DNA of 64,000 nt, taken from contig NZ_PJRS01000046.1 of the NCBI RefSeq assembly GCF_002858925.1, forward strand, positions 1-64,000. Direction: 5' to 3'. Shown one piece after another: positions 15,215-23,824 of the stretch (position 1 is its first letter; each line of letters opens with the position of its first letter). The notes under the pieces are model-generated. The model made no database searches, was not told where the DNA came from, and was given only the letters and a program-made list of their open reading frames with translations. Both the position numbers and the translations under genes were made by a program. The DNA is from Caulobacter zeae. GTDB lineage: Bacteria > Pseudomonadota > Alphaproteobacteria > Caulobacterales > Caulobacteraceae.

Positions 15215-17143
15215 ATGGCCGCCAAGCCCGAGAACCCGACCGAACCCTTCAAGCGCGCCCTCGCGCACGCCGCCCGCTCGCTCGCCGAGACGCCGGACCT
15301 CGAGATCGTGTTTTCCGGCGAGTCGCCGGGCCTCGTGGGCAACCGCGCGGTGCTGCCGCATCCGCCCCGCGACCTGTCCGGCCCCGACGCCGCCCGCCTG
15401 CGCGGCATGGCCGACCAGATCGCCCTGCGCCTGGCCCACCATGACCCGTCGACCCACGCCCGCTCGCGTCCGGCCGCGCCCGACGCCCAGGCGATCTACG
15501 AGTCGCTGGAGCAGGCCCGCATCGAGGCCATCGGCGCCAACGCCCTGGGCGGCGTGCGCGCCAACCTGACGACGGTGCTGGAGACCCGCCTCGAAAAGCA
15601 GGGCCTGACCCGAGCCGTCGCCTTCGACCGCAACAACGCCCCCATGGCCGAGATCCTGGGCCTGATGGTGCGCGAGCGCCTGACCGGCGACGCTCCGCCC
15701 GACGGCGCCAAGGCCCTGGTCGAGATCCTGCGCGCCGACATCGAGGGCAAGGCCGGCAAGGACCTGGACCGGCTGGCCGCCGCCGTCGACGACCAGGCCG
15801 CCTTCGCCAAGGTCACCCGCCAGATCCTGCGCGATCTCGACCTCGGCGACGACGTCAACGACGCGACCGAGTCCTCGGATGAAGACGAGGGCGACGACGA
15901 AAACCCCACCGACACCGCCGACGACGATCAGGGCGATGGCGAGGGCGAGCAGACCGACGGCTCCTCGCCGCAGGAAAGCGAGGCCTCCGACCGCGAAAGC
16001 CAGGCCGGCGACGAGGAGATCGTCCAGTCCGACCAGGAAGGCGAGGCCCAGGACAGCGAAGAGACGCCCGACATGGGCGACGGCGCCAAGCCGGCCCGTC
16101 CCGATCCGTCGGCCGACAAGGGCGGCGAGCCGGCCTACAAGGTGTTCACCACGGCCTATGACGAGGTGGTCTCGGCCGAGGAGCTGTGCGATCCGGACGA
16201 GCTGACCCGCTTGCGCGCCTATCTCGACCAGCAGCTGTCGGCCCTTTCCAGCGTCGTCTCGCGCCTGGCCAACAAGCTGCAACGCCGCCTCCTGGCCCAG
16301 CAGAACCGCGCCTGGACCTTCGATCTCGAGGAAGGGATGCTCGACGTCGCCCGCCTGACGCGGGTGATCATCGACCCCACCGCGCCGCTGTCCTTCAAGC
16401 AGGAAGAGGACCAGGAGTTCCGCGACACGGTCGTGACCCTGCTGATCGACAATTCCGGCTCGATGCGCGGCCGTCCGATCATGGTCGCGGCCGTCTGCGC
16501 GGACATCCTGGCCCGCACGCTGGAGCGCTGCGGCGTCAAGACCGAGGTGCTGGGCTTCACCACCCGCGCCTGGAAGGGCGGGACCAGCCGCGACGAATGG
16601 ATCAAGTCCGGCAAGCCGCCCTCGCCCGGCCGCCTGAACGACCTGCGCCACATCGTCTACAAGGCCGCGGACGCGCCCTGGCGCCGGGCCCGCAAGAACC
16701 TGGGCCTGATGATGCGCGAGGGGCTCCTCAAGGAGAACATCGACGGCGAGGCCCTGATGTGGGCGCACCAGCGGATCATCGGCCGGCCCGAAGCCCGCCG
16801 CATTCTGATGGTGATTTCCGACGGCGCGCCGGTGGACGACTCCACCCTGAGCGTCAATTCGGGCCACTATCTGGAGCGGCATTTGCGGCAGGTCATCGCC
16901 GAGATCGAGGGCAAGAGCCCGGTCGAGCTGATCGCCATCGGCATCGGCCACGACGTCACCCGCTACTACCGCCGCGCCGTCACCATCGTCGACGTCGAGC
17001 AGCTGGGCGGGGTGCTGGTCGAGCAGCTGGCCGCCCTGTTCGACGAGGAGCCGCGCACCGCGGTTCGCGCCCGCGGCCTGTTGCCGCCGCCGCCCACCGT
17101 CGTGCCCCAGGCTCCCAAGGCCGCCCGCAAGGTTTCGGCGTGA
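15215..17143 (+). CDS. cobT: Aerobic cobaltochelatase subunit CobT
   Basis: ATG 15215 begins [16 protein letters not shown], the usual CobT start, giving 642 residues. The middle (about residues 210-300) is a very acidic linker rich in Asp, Glu and Ser. The C-terminal von Willebrand A domain has the MIDAS motif DNSGSM near residue 411 and the ISDGAP motif further on. CobT, with AAA+ CobS and CobN, inserts cobalt into hydrogenobyrinate diamide in aerobic B12 synthesis. Neither cobS nor cobN is in the window, so the subunits would have to be encoded elsewhere. The next gene overlaps by four bases. Confidence 0.9.
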   Translation: MAAKPENPTEPFKRALAHAARSLAETPDLEIVFSGESPGLVGNRAVLPHPPRDLSGPDAARLRGMADQIALRLAHHDPSTHARSRPAAPDAQAIYESLEQARIEAIGANALGGVRANLTTVLETRLEKQGLTRAVAFDRNNAPMAEILGLMVRERLTGDAPPDGAKALVEILRADIEGKAGKDLDRLAAAVDDQAAFAKVTRQILRDLDLGDDVNDATESSDEDEGDDENPTDTADDDQGDGEGEQTDGSSPQESEASDRESQAGDEEIVQSDQEGEAQDSEETPDMGDGAKPARPDPSADKGGEPAYKVFTTAYDEVVSAEELCDPDELTRLRAYLDQQLSALSSVVSRLANKLQRRLLAQQNRAWTFDLEEGMLDVARLTRVIIDPTAPLSFKQEEDQEFRDTVVTLLIDNSGSMRGRPIMVAAVCADILARTLERCGVKTEVLGFTTRAWKGGTSRDEWIKSGKPPSPGRLNDLRHIVYKAADAPWRRARKNLGLMMREGLLKENIDGEALMWAHQRIIGRPEARRILMVISDGAPVDDSTLSVNSGHYLERHLRQVIAEIEGKSPVELIAIGIGHDVTRYYRRAVTIVDVEQLGGVLVEQLAALFDEEPRTAVRARGLLPPPPTVVPQAPKAARKVSA

Positions 17144-18210
17144 TCGGACTGCGCAGCCTGCTCGTCATGGGCCTGGCCGGCGGCATGCTGGCCCAGTGCG
17201 GGCCCAAGCCGGCACCGCCGCCGCCCGTCGTGCTGCCCGCCGCCCCGGTCAAGGTCGGCCCAGAGATCGGCCTGACCGTCGCGCCCGTGCCGCTGAACGC
17301 CTCGGACGCCAGCCAGACCGCCGTGGGCCGCTTCGTCTATGCCGGCGGCATCCACGTCACCAGCGCCGACACCAGCCGCCTGCACGGCCTGTCGGACCTG
17401 ATCCTCACCGACGACAACGGCCTGGAGGCGATCACCGACGACGGCGACCGCTTCTCGGCCAAGCTCCAGCTCGACGCCAATGGACGCCTGGTCGGCCTGA
17501 CGAACGGCAAGCTGTCGCCCCTGCTGGGCGTCGACGGCGAGGGCCTGCGCGGCAAGTCCGAGGGCGACGCCGAGGGCCTGGCCCGCCTGCCAAACGGCGA
17601 ACGCCTGGTCAGCTTCGAGCGCGATCACCGCATCTGGCGCTACGCCGTCGGCGCCGACGGCCAGTGGAGCCGGCCGGCGGTCGCGCCCAAGCCCGCCACC
17701 GTCTTCCCCGACAACGAGGGCATGGAGGCGATCACCGCCTATCCGGCCGCCGGCCCCGACGCCTACCTCGTCGGCGGCGAGGAGGGCGAGGCCTGGTTGT
17801 GCCGGCTGTCGGCCAGCTGCCAGTCGATCGCCCCGCAGACGCCCAACGACTTCACCTGGGGCCTGTCGGGCTTCGCCGCCTTCCAGGGCAAGGCGCTGGC
17901 CACCCTGCACCGCGCCTACGACCCTGTGCGCGGCTGGCGCGCCCAGGTGCGGTTCCTGCCCGACCCGCTGCTGCCGGCGGCCAAGCAGTACCCGCTGGCC
18001 ACCCTGATGCTGGACGGCCAGGTCACCCGCGACAATTTCGAGGGCATCGCCCTGGCGGCCGGCCCCAATGGCGCCACGCGGATCTATCTACTGTCGGACG
18101 ACAACGGCGGCTCGATGAACCAGCGCACCCTGCTGCTGGCCTTCGACTGGACCCCGCCGCCGCCGCAGCCCGCGCTGCCACCTGCTTCCCCAAAGAAGAA
18201 GCGTCGCTGA
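17140..18210 (+). CDS. Phytase-like esterase domain lipoprotein
   Basis: The GTG start overlaps the cobT stop (GTGA), giving 356 residues. A lipoprotein signal ends at AGGMLAQC (Cys near residue 20), followed by a Pro-rich linker. The body ([82 protein letters not shown]) fits the PF13449 esterase-like family related to phytases, a beta-propeller fold. Likely anchored in the envelope facing the periplasm. The tail PKKKRR is basic. Substrate unknown; the overlap with cobT suggests co-translation but no clear functional link. Confidence 0.75.
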   Translation: MIGLRSLLVMGLAGGMLAQCGPKPAPPPPVVLPAAPVKVGPEIGLTVAPVPLNASDASQTAVGRFVYAGGIHVTSADTSRLHGLSDLILTDDNGLEAITDDGDRFSAKLQLDANGRLVGLTNGKLSPLLGVDGEGLRGKSEGDAEGLARLPNGERLVSFERDHRIWRYAVGADGQWSRPAVAPKPATVFPDNEGMEAITAYPAAGPDAYLVGGEEGEAWLCRLSASCQSIAPQTPNDFTWGLSGFAAFQGKALATLHRAYDPVRGWRAQVRFLPDPLLPAAKQYPLATLMLDGQVTRDNFEGIALAAGPNGATRIYLLSDDNGGSMNQRTLLLAFDWTPPPPQPALPPASPKKKRR

Positions 18211-18266
18211 GCCCGCATAGTCCGGCCGCTTCTTGCCACGGCTTCGCCGTGCGCTAGGTTGAGCCC

Positions 18267-18464
18267 ATGCGTTGGGACCTGTCCAAATATCCGCTTCTGG
18301 CGCTGCCGATCCTGGGCGGACAGTTCCTGTTCGACGTCTTCGACGACGGCTTCATGGACGCCGTCCGCCACTTCCCGACCCGCCTGCTGATCATGAGCGT
18401 CCTGGTGGCCATGATCTGTCTGGCGACCTGGGCCTGGCGCCGTCGGAAGCGCACCTTCCGCTAG
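18267..18464 (+). CDS. Small membrane protein of unknown function
   Basis: The 65-residue product has two hydrophobic segments: YPLLALPILGGQFLFDVF near the start and LLIMSVLVAMICLATWAW at 41-58, followed by a basic end RRRKRTFR. A purine-rich GGTTGAG lies before ATG. It follows the lipoprotein gene by 56 bp on the same strand. I do not recognise the family. Confidence 0.6.
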   Translation: MRWDLSKYPLLALPILGGQFLFDVFDDGFMDAVRHFPTRLLIMSVLVAMICLATWAWRRRKRTFR

Positions 18465-18786
18465 CGCTGACGCCAGGCCCGACCGAGTCGCGCCTCCTAC
18501 CCCGCCGGAATCACGGCGAAAAGCCGCCAGCCCCTGTGGCGCACCGGCAACAGCGGCGGATCGCCCGCTTCGCCCGAAGGCCAAGGATCGCCTGTTGGGC
18601 GGCCCTGCTAAGCACCGCCGCCATCGGGGCCAGGACCTTCCCGCCGATCGCCGAAAGTCGGGTCCAGCGTCGCGCGCGGGAACCGCGGATGAGGATAATT
18701 TCACCTGAAACTAACAGGTTTTGAGGCGCTTATTTGCTGCACAGTCTGCCTTTTGCGCACGCACCGTTCGCCGGCGTCGCAAAAAA
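18465..18786. other. Intergenic stretch with no recognised gene
   Basis: No frame on either strand here has a convincing start, composition or family motif. It becomes more A+T rich toward 18720-18790, as expected ahead of a promoter. No known RNA family was recognised. Confidence 0.5.
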
Positions 18787-18831
18787 TTGACACCGGGAGC
18801 CAAAAAGGCGCTTGATATGACAACGCTGTCA
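18787..18831 (+). promoter_or_regulatory. Putative promoter and LacI-type operator of the first UrcA-like gene
   Basis: TTGACAC at 18787-18793 resembles a -35 element; a clear -10 at standard spacing is not obvious (TGATAT lies 20 nt on). Directly after it, TGACAACGCTGTCA at 18818-18831 is a 12-of-14 symmetrical dyad with the central CG typical of LacI family operators. A similar but weaker dyad precedes the paralogue at 19333. Confidence 0.4.
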
Positions 18832-18927
18832 GAACTATCTAGTTCGTGACGGCGACGAACTGGCGAGATCCGGTCGGCCGTCAGAGGAACGCATCGGGAG
18901 GAGGTTGATCCCAACCCCCTTTCCGGA

Positions 18928-19248
18928 ATGACTGAAATGCAACGTGTGTTTGTTCTGGCCGCTTCGGCCATCGCTCTCCTGAGCGCCCCCGCCGCTTTCG
19001 CCGGTGAAGTCACCGTGAAGGTCGCCGGCCGCACCACCGCCGCCGTGCACGCCGACATCGTCAAGGCCGCCACCTCGGTGTGCCAGGAAGACAACGGCTC
19101 GACCACCTACGGCGCCGACGTGCTGCCCTACTGCATCCGCGACGTGGCCCGCGCCGCCGTCGAAAAGGTCGGCAGCCCGACCCTGACCGCCTACGACAAG
19201 ACCCAATGGCGTCCGAACGGTCTGATCAAGACCGCCTCGGCCCGCTAA
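18928..19248 (+). CDS. UrcA-like small secreted protein, copy 1
   Basis: The 106-residue product (start 18928 or ATG 18937) has a signal peptide ending AAFAG near residue 26. The mature part has VTVKVAGRTTAAVHADIVKAATSVCQED, then CIRDVARAAVEKV. The pattern of an amphipathic helix plus two Cys resembles UrcA family proteins, periplasmic proteins of unknown role. The paralogue at 19539 shares the KVAGR, DIVKAA and VC segments. Both genes share a related leader (GAGGAACGCRTCGGGA). A strong terminator follows. Confidence 0.7.
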   Translation: MTEMQRVFVLAASAIALLSAPAAFAGEVTVKVAGRTTAAVHADIVKAATSVCQEDNGSTTYGADVLPYCIRDVARAAVEKVGSPTLTAYDKTQWRPNGLIKTASAR

Positions 19249-19280
19249 GCGCTTCAAGCCTTAGCACCCAACGGGACCAG

Positions 19281-19312
19281 AGCCCGCGGAGCCCCCGCTC
19301 CGCGGGCTTTTG
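19281..19312 (+). terminator. Rho-independent terminator after UrcA-like copy 1
   Basis: AGCCCGCGGAGC pairs perfectly with GCTCCGCGGGCT around a CCCC loop and is followed by TTTTGCTT. Confidence 0.9.
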
Positions 19313-19332
19313 CTTGCCTGGAGCACAGATCA

Positions 19333-19346
19333 TGACACCGGTAACA
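19333..19346 (+). promoter_or_regulatory. LacI-type operator-like dyad before UrcA-like copy 2
   Basis: TGACACCGGTAACA is symmetric except for two positions and has an ACCGGT core with central CG. It lies about 200 nt upstream of the second paralogue. This is pattern recognition only. Confidence 0.3.
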
Positions 19347-19538
19347 AGCGCGTGAAATCAATGACTTCACCCAAGAGTTGCGGCAACATGACTGTTGATA
19401 ACTGATCATCGATGAGCTATGGCTGTTCTCCGGCGACAGAGCGGGCGAGATCCTGGACCAGTCGCCGGAGGAACGCGTCGGGAAGCGGTCGATATGAACC
19501 GTGCGCTTAAGGCGCCGCCCGACCTGGAATCCATCCCG

Positions 19539-19841
19539 ATGATCCGCTCCGCCGCTCTCGCTCTCTCCGCCCTGGCCCTGCTGGCCGCCGCTCCGGCCGG
19601 CGCCGCCGAAGTCCGCGTCAAGGTCGCCGGCCGCGCCGCCGCCGACGTCCGCGCCGACATCGTCAAGGCCGCCTCGACCGTCTGCTGGCAGGACGTCCGC
19701 GGCGAGTCGCTGGCCATGTACCTGTACCCGGCCTGCGTCCGCTCGTCGGTCAACGACGCCGTGGCCAAGCTCGGCGACGCCGACCTGATCGCCTACAACG
19801 CCGCCAACCCGGCCAAGCCGCTGGAAGTGGCCGCCCGCTAA
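19539..19841 (+). CDS. UrcA-like small secreted protein, copy 2
   Basis: The start at ATG 19539 (MIRSAALALSALALLAAAPAGAAEV) places a good signal peptide at the N-terminus and gives 100 residues; upstream in-frame ATGs at 19419 and 19494 are possible. The mature part (VRVKVAGRAAADVRADIVKAASTVCWQD, then ACVRSSVNDAVAKLGDADL) aligns along its length with copy 1. The pair therefore arose by tandem duplication. Likely periplasmic; function unknown. A terminator follows at once. Confidence 0.7.
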   Translation: MIRSAALALSALALLAAAPAGAAEVRVKVAGRAAADVRADIVKAASTVCWQDVRGESLAMYLYPACVRSSVNDAVAKLGDADLIAYNAANPAKPLEVAAR

Positions 19842-19870
19842 GGCGCGACCAGCCCTCCAAGGCTTCAAGA

Positions 19871-19902
19871 GCCGCCGTCGCCCCGCGACGGCGGCTTTTT
19901 TG
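19871..19902 (+). terminator. Rho-independent terminator after UrcA-like copy 2
   Basis: GCCGCCGTCGC and GCGACGGCGGC form a perfect 11-bp stem with a short loop, followed by TTTTTTG. Confidence 0.92.
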
Positions 19903-19944
19903 TTTTCCTCGCTCTTTGAGAGAGGGTCCTGGGTGAGAAACGCG

Positions 19945-19977
19945 AAAAAGCCCGCCAGGCGAACCTGGCGGGCTTTT
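19945..19977 (-). terminator. Rho-independent terminator of rpmB
   Basis: AAAAGCCCGCCAGG-CGAA-CCTGGCGGGCTTTT is a perfect 14-bp stem with a tetraloop. On the minus strand it lies 43 nt after rpmB and ends in a T run. Confidence 0.92.
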
Positions 19978-20019
19978 CGTATTCGACCGCCAATCCTGAG
20001 GACTGGAGGGTCGAAAGGC

Positions 20020-20319
20020 TTAGGCGGCCTGGGCGGCGGCCTTGGCCTTGGCCTTCACCTGGGCCTTGATCTTCAGGGCGCGCGGCGACAGCTGCTCGTC
20101 CTTGGCGCCCAGTAGGAACACGTCCAGGCCGCCCTTGAAGTCGAGGGTGCGCAGGGCAGCGTTGCTGATGCGCAGCTTGAAGGATTGACCCAGCGATTCC
20201 GACTGCAGCGTGGCAGGCGAAAGAGCCGGCAGGAAGCGGCGCTTGGTCTTGATGTTCGAGTGGCTCACGTTGTGGCCGATCATCGGACCGACGCCCGTGA
20301 GTTCGCAACGGCGCGACAT
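20020..20319 (-). CDS. rpmB: Large ribosomal subunit protein bL28
   Basis: The 99-residue protein opens [22 protein letters not shown] and continues [21 protein letters not shown], clear bL28 marks. It has an Ala/Lys-rich C-terminal tail ([17 protein letters not shown]) as in alphaproteobacterial L28. bL28 is a basic component of the 50S subunit. It is a single gene on this strand with its own terminator. Confidence 0.97.
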   Translation of the reverse strand: MSRRCELTGVGPMIGHNVSHSNIKTKRRFLPALSPATLQSESLGQSFKLRISNAALRTLDFKGGLDVFLLGAKDEQLSPRALKIKAQVKAKAKAAAQAA

Positions 20320-20531
20320 GACGAGTACCTTGGGCTAGGCGAAGCCGAAGGCCCCGCGAACATAATGTCAGGCGCGCTTCCGGACAGGTCCGCCGCGCGA
20401 GAGGGGGCCGTATAGGCGATGGAGCCTGCCAGAGTCAAGGCGCATGGGCTTGAACGCCCGCCATCACCTCGCCTTCAATCGCGGTTCATCTGCGCCTTCC
20501 TATATACGCGGCCATGAAGGAGTTCGACCGC

Positions 20532-20984
20532 ATGCGCCCTATCGCCCTCGCCGTCCCCGCCATCGCCGCTTCCCTGGCCGCCCTGGCCGTGGGATTCACC
20601 GCGACCGCGCCGGCGAAGGCCGCCGCGCCGAAGTCGACGATTCTGCCCGGTCACTGGGAATACAGCTACCGGATCGGCATCATCCCGGCCGGCAGCGAGG
20701 ACAAGTGCATCAAGCCGGCCGACGCCGCCCAGTTCTCCAAGGGCATCTGCACCCGCCGCTACAAGTGCGACTACACCACCAACCAGGTCGACGACGGCAA
20801 GATCGCCCTGAAGGGCACGTGGACCGACAAGAAGGGCCGCGTAGCCCCGGTCAGCGCCAAGGGCAGCTACACGCCAGAGAGCTTCAAGCTCGACGTGAAG
20901 ATGAAGACCATCAACGGCCTGCCCATCGCCGGCGTGATGAGCGCCAAGCGCTTGGCCGCCACCTGCCCCGCCAACGTCGACTGA
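20532..20984 (+). CDS. DUF3617 secreted protein
   Basis: AAGGAG nine nt before ATG 20532 favours this start over ATG 20514; the product is 150 residues. A signal peptide runs to about residue 30 (ATAPAKAAA). The mature part ILPGHWEYSYRIG, EDKCIKPADAAQF, TRRYKCDYTTNQV fits DUF3617, a periplasmic family in which the W-E-x near the start and the paired Cys are conserved. Function is unknown. No operon partner lies near. Confidence 0.75.
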   Translation: MRPIALAVPAIAASLAALAVGFTATAPAKAAAPKSTILPGHWEYSYRIGIIPAGSEDKCIKPADAAQFSKGICTRRYKCDYTTNQVDDGKIALKGTWTDKKGRVAPVSAKGSYTPESFKLDVKMKTINGLPIAGVMSAKRLAATCPANVD

Positions 20985-21293
20985 CTGCGCTCGCCAAACA
21001 TCGCTCAGGGAACGTCATTGTGGTTAACGGGCGTTAAGCTACAATAGCTTGTAGGGAACAAATCCCGAATCGGACCGTGTCAGCGATTCGGTCCCGATTC
21101 GTTTCGCGCGCGTTCCGGCGATTCAAGCCTTGCCGTTAACTTGGCTGTGGACGCCCGGCGGTTACCCCCAGAATCCCGTTCGCAAGACCGCAACCCTTCC
21201 AGGCGCTGCGCACGCGCACCGACCCCAGATTGACAGCCGACGCCGCCCGGCCGAGCTTGGGCCGCTCAGGTGCGGATCAAGGCGGGGGGGGCC
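20985..21293. other. Intergenic stretch with no recognised gene
   Basis: Nothing with coding character was recognised. TTAA-N6-TTAA at about 21022-21035 resembles a CtrA site but has the wrong spacing. CGAATCGG at about 21067 and CCGATTCG at about 21092 form a loose inverted repeat. It probably holds the promoter of the MbtH-like gene. Confidence 0.4.
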
Positions 21294-21506
21294 ATGCACG
21301 AGCAGGAAGACAACACGCTCTACACAGTGGTGGTGAACCACGAGGAGCAGTACTCGATCTGGCCGGCTGAGCGCGAACCGCCGCTAGGCTGGCGCAGCGC
21401 CGGCTTCACGGGCCCCAAGAGCCAGTGTCTGGAGTTCATCAAGAACGTCTGGACCGACATGCGGCCCAAGAGCCTGCGCGACAAGATGGACCGCGAGCAG
21501 TCTTAA
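21294..21506 (+). CDS. MbtH-like protein, orphan
   Basis: The 70-residue product matches the MbtH signature: N15-x-E17-x-Q-x-S21-x-W23-P24, then P30 and G32-W33, a Cys at 45, and W53-T-D-M-R-P58. MbtH-like proteins bind and activate adenylation domains of nonribosomal peptide synthetases. No NRPS, siderophore or pantetheinyl transferase gene is in the window, so its partner must lie elsewhere or it acts in another way. The start at ATG 21294 fits family length. Confidence 0.88.
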   Translation: MHEQEDNTLYTVVVNHEEQYSIWPAEREPPLGWRSAGFTGPKSQCLEFIKNVWTDMRPKSLRDKMDREQS

Positions 21507-21512
21507 AGGGCC

Positions 21513-22019
21513 CTACTCGGCCGCCACCTTCACCGCGACAGCTTCCAGGGCCTGCGCCACCGTCGGGCCGGGATCTTCGTGGATCACCCGTGACAGGTCG
21601 CGGCCATCGACCACCTGGCCGCAGGCCTCGCAGGCCAGCTTGGGATGGAAGTCGCAGCCGCAGGCCTTGTGCACGAAGTGCACCGGGCCATTGCCCACGC
21701 CATAGACGTGGCGATCGCCCCACTCGGCCATGGTCAGCAGCACGTTCGACAGGTCGCGCCCCTTGGCGGTCAGCACGTATTCGTGGCGCGGCGGGCGCTC
21801 CGAATAGCGGCGCGTCTCCATCACCCCGTTGCCGACCAGGCTTCTCAGCCGCGCGGCCAGCACGTTGCGCGCCACGCCCAGGCGCTCCTGCCACTGCTCG
21901 AAGCGCCGCACGCCCTGGAAGGCGTCGCGCAGGATCAGCAGGGTCCAGGGATCGCCGACGACCTCGAGGGTGGCGGCGATGGCGCAGCGTTGCTGGCTAT
22001 AGTCGGCGGTGCGGCCCAT
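21513..22019 (-). CDS. HxlR family transcription regulator with Cys-rich tail
   Basis: The start at M 22019 (MGRTADYSQQRCAIAATLEVVGDPWTLLILRD) fits the family; ATG 22055 is an alternative. The winged helix spans residues 15-110, with FQGVRRFEQWQERLGVARNVLAARL as the recognition part. Unlike basic HxlR proteins it has a C-terminal extension with a CGC-x8-CxxC-like set (about residues 118-132), which could bind zinc. HxlR proteins often sense electrophiles or aldehydes. It is divergent from the thiolase gene, which is a candidate target. Confidence 0.85.
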   Translation of the reverse strand: MGRTADYSQQRCAIAATLEVVGDPWTLLILRDAFQGVRRFEQWQERLGVARNVLAARLRSLVGNGVMETRRYSERPPRHEYVLTAKGRDLSNVLLTMAEWGDRHVYGVGNGPVHFVHKACGCDFHPKLACEACGQVVDGRDLSRVIHEDPGPTVAQALEAVAVKVAAE

Positions 22020-22101
22020 GGATGCGAAGGTGCGGCGTTCCGCGAAGGAATGCAAGGGCCGTTGCTTTTCAGTACGAACTCGAGTAGGTTTTTTATTGCA
22101 A

Positions 22102-22128
22102 TTGACTCTCTCGGTTCATTGCTCGACT
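22102..22128 (+). promoter_or_regulatory. Putative housekeeping promoter of the thiolase gene
   Basis: TTGACTC at 22102-22108, a 12-nt spacer and GCTCGACT at 22121-22128 resemble the Caulobacter housekeeping consensus. It lies in the divergent gap shared with the HxlR-type gene. Confidence 0.4.
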
Positions 22129-22261
22129 TTCCGGCCGACGACGGGAGCCGCCCTTCCGCCGCCGGCCGCTTCTTGCGCCAAACGCGTACGCAAGACACTT
22201 GCGCATACGGGCCGATAGAGGGCCTATTCCACCGCAAAACAAACGTATCGGGAGTTCGTCC

Positions 22262-23452
22262 ATGTCCAATCGCGCCGATCCTGTGGTGATCGTCAGCTTC
22301 GCCCGCACGCCGATGGGCGGCTTCCAGGGCGCGCTGGGCGGGGTGAAGGCCACCGAGCTGGGCGCGACCGCCGTCAGGGCAGCGCTGGAGCGCGCCGGCG
22401 TCGCCGGCGACAAGGTCGACCAGATCATCATGGGCTGCGTGCTGCCGGCCGGCCTTGGCCAGGCGCCCGCCCGCCAGGCCGCCCTGGGCGCTGGCCTGCC
22501 CAAGTCGGTCGAGGCCACCACCGTCAACAAGATGTGCGGCAGCGGCATGCAGGCCGCGATCATGGCTCACGACGCCCTGCTGGCCGGCAGCGCCGACGTC
22601 ATCGTCGCCGGCGGCATGGAAAGCATGACGGGCGCGCCGTACCTGATGGCCAAGCACCGCGGCGGGGCCCGCATCGGCCACGACCAGATCTGGGATTCGA
22701 TGTACCTCGACGGCCTCGAGGACGCCTACAGCCCCGGCAAGCTGATGGGCGCCTTCGCCGAGGACACCGCGGCCGACTACCAGTTCACACGCGAGGCCAT
22801 GGACGACTACGCCACCAAGGGTCTCGCCAAGGCCAAGGCCGCCGTCGAGGGCGGCGCCTTCGCCGCCGAGATCGCGCCGGTGACGGTCACCACCCGCAAG
22901 GGCGCCGAGACCGTCGACAGGGACGAGCAGCCGCTGAAGGCCGATCCGGCCAAGATCCCCACCCTGCGCCCGGCCTTCTCGCGCGACGGGGCGATCACGG
23001 CGGCCAATTCGTCGTCGATCAGCGACGGCGCGGCCGCCCTGGTCATGACCCGCAAGAGCGTCGCCGAGGCCCTGGGCCTGCCGGTGGTGGCCACCGTGGT
23101 CAGCCACGCCGCCCACGCCCACGAGCCGGGCCTCTTCACGACCGCCCCGGTGCCGGCCATGAAGAAGGCCCTGGACCGCGCCGGCTGGAGCATCGCCGAC
23201 GTCGACCTCTTCGAGGTCAACGAGGCCTTCGCCGTGGTCGCCATGATCGCCCAGAAGGAGCTGGGCATCCCCGACGACAAGCTGAACGTCAACGGCGGCG
23301 CCTGCGCCCTGGGCCACCCGATCGGCGCGTCCGGCGCCCGCATTCTGTGCACGCTGATCTCGGCGCTTCAGGCCCGCAAGGCCAAGCGCGGCCTGGCTTC
23401 GCTGTGCATCGGCGGCGGCGAGGCCACGGCCATGGCGATCGAGCTCGCCTAA
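22262..23452 (+). CDS. Acetyl-CoA C-acyltransferase (thiolase)
   Basis: ATG 22262 has CGGGAG upstream and gives 396 residues, the usual thiolase length. Visible motifs are the nucleophilic Cys in NKMCGSGMQ near residue 92, GGMESMTGAPYL, NEAFAV with the catalytic His region, and GGACALGHPIGASGARI near residue 345, followed by CIGGGEATAMAIEL. Thiolases condense two acetyl-CoA or cleave 3-ketoacyl-CoA; the short biosynthetic-like form points to acetoacetyl-CoA. It could feed polyhydroxybutyrate or take part in beta-oxidation, but no phaB or fad gene is adjacent. Confidence 0.93.
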   Translation: MSNRADPVVIVSFARTPMGGFQGALGGVKATELGATAVRAALERAGVAGDKVDQIIMGCVLPAGLGQAPARQAALGAGLPKSVEATTVNKMCGSGMQAAIMAHDALLAGSADVIVAGGMESMTGAPYLMAKHRGGARIGHDQIWDSMYLDGLEDAYSPGKLMGAFAEDTAADYQFTREAMDDYATKGLAKAKAAVEGGAFAAEIAPVTVTTRKGAETVDRDEQPLKADPAKIPTLRPAFSRDGAITAANSSSISDGAAALVMTRKSVAEALGLPVVATVVSHAAHAHEPGLFTTAPVPAMKKALDRAGWSIADVDLFEVNEAFAVVAMIAQKELGIPDDKLNVNGGACALGHPIGASGARILCTLISALQARKAKRGLASLCIGGGEATAMAIELA

Positions 23453-23478
23453 TTTGTGCCCAACATGAGGCATTTTAG

Positions 23479-23509
23479 CCCGCCGCGCGGCAAGAGCTTG
23501 CGCGGCGGG
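23479..23509 (+). terminator. Hairpin after the thiolase gene
   Basis: CCCGCCGCGC at 23479 and GCGCGGCGGG at 23500 form a perfect 10-bp stem. No T run follows, so termination is uncertain. Confidence 0.5.
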
Positions 23510-23562
23510 CCGGCAAGCGTTACCTGTTGACCTGCAAGCCTACTTGGACCCCTTCCGACTCC

Positions 23563-23703
23563 ATGCCCTCGCACCTGATTACCATCGCGCTCTTTACGAC
23601 TGGCCTCTCGGCCGGCGTTGCGATGTGGTGCGCCATGATGTCGAAGATGAACCAGATTAAAACCGTGCCTGTCAGGACGGGGCAAAGACGGCGCGCAGAC
23701 TAG
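23563..23703 (+). CDS. Possible 46-residue membrane peptide
   Basis: The frame starts at ATG 23563 and ends at TAG 23701-23703. The peptide begins MPSHLITIALFTTGLSAGV, giving one likely membrane helix over residues 4-26, and ends in a basic tail (TGQRRRAD). A strong terminator follows 42 bp later, as expected for an independent small gene. No clear Shine-Dalgarno is seen, so support is moderate. Confidence 0.4.
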   Translation: MPSHLITIALFTTGLSAGVAMWCAMMSKMNQIKTVPVRTGQRRRAD

Positions 23704-23744
23704 GGACCTCCCTGGAAAACCAAGCCGAAGGATCACGAGATCCG

Positions 23745-23779
23745 AAAAAGCCCCGCCTCCGAAAGGAGCGGGGCTTTTT
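23745..23779 (+). terminator. Rho-independent terminator
   Basis: AAAAAGCCCCGC-CTCC, loop GAAA, GGAG-CGGGGCTTTTT forms a strong stem with one bulge, flanked by A and T runs (usable on both strands). It closes the unit containing the possible small peptide gene. Confidence 0.88.
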
Positions 23780-23824
23780 CGTTGCGCGGTCCGACGGTCC
23801 TCAAACTCAAAAGGATCTTCGAAC

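Noticed and set aside
21022-21035. Possible CtrA site TTAA-N6-TTAA
   Set aside because: Spacing is six, not seven, and no suitable gene start is close by.
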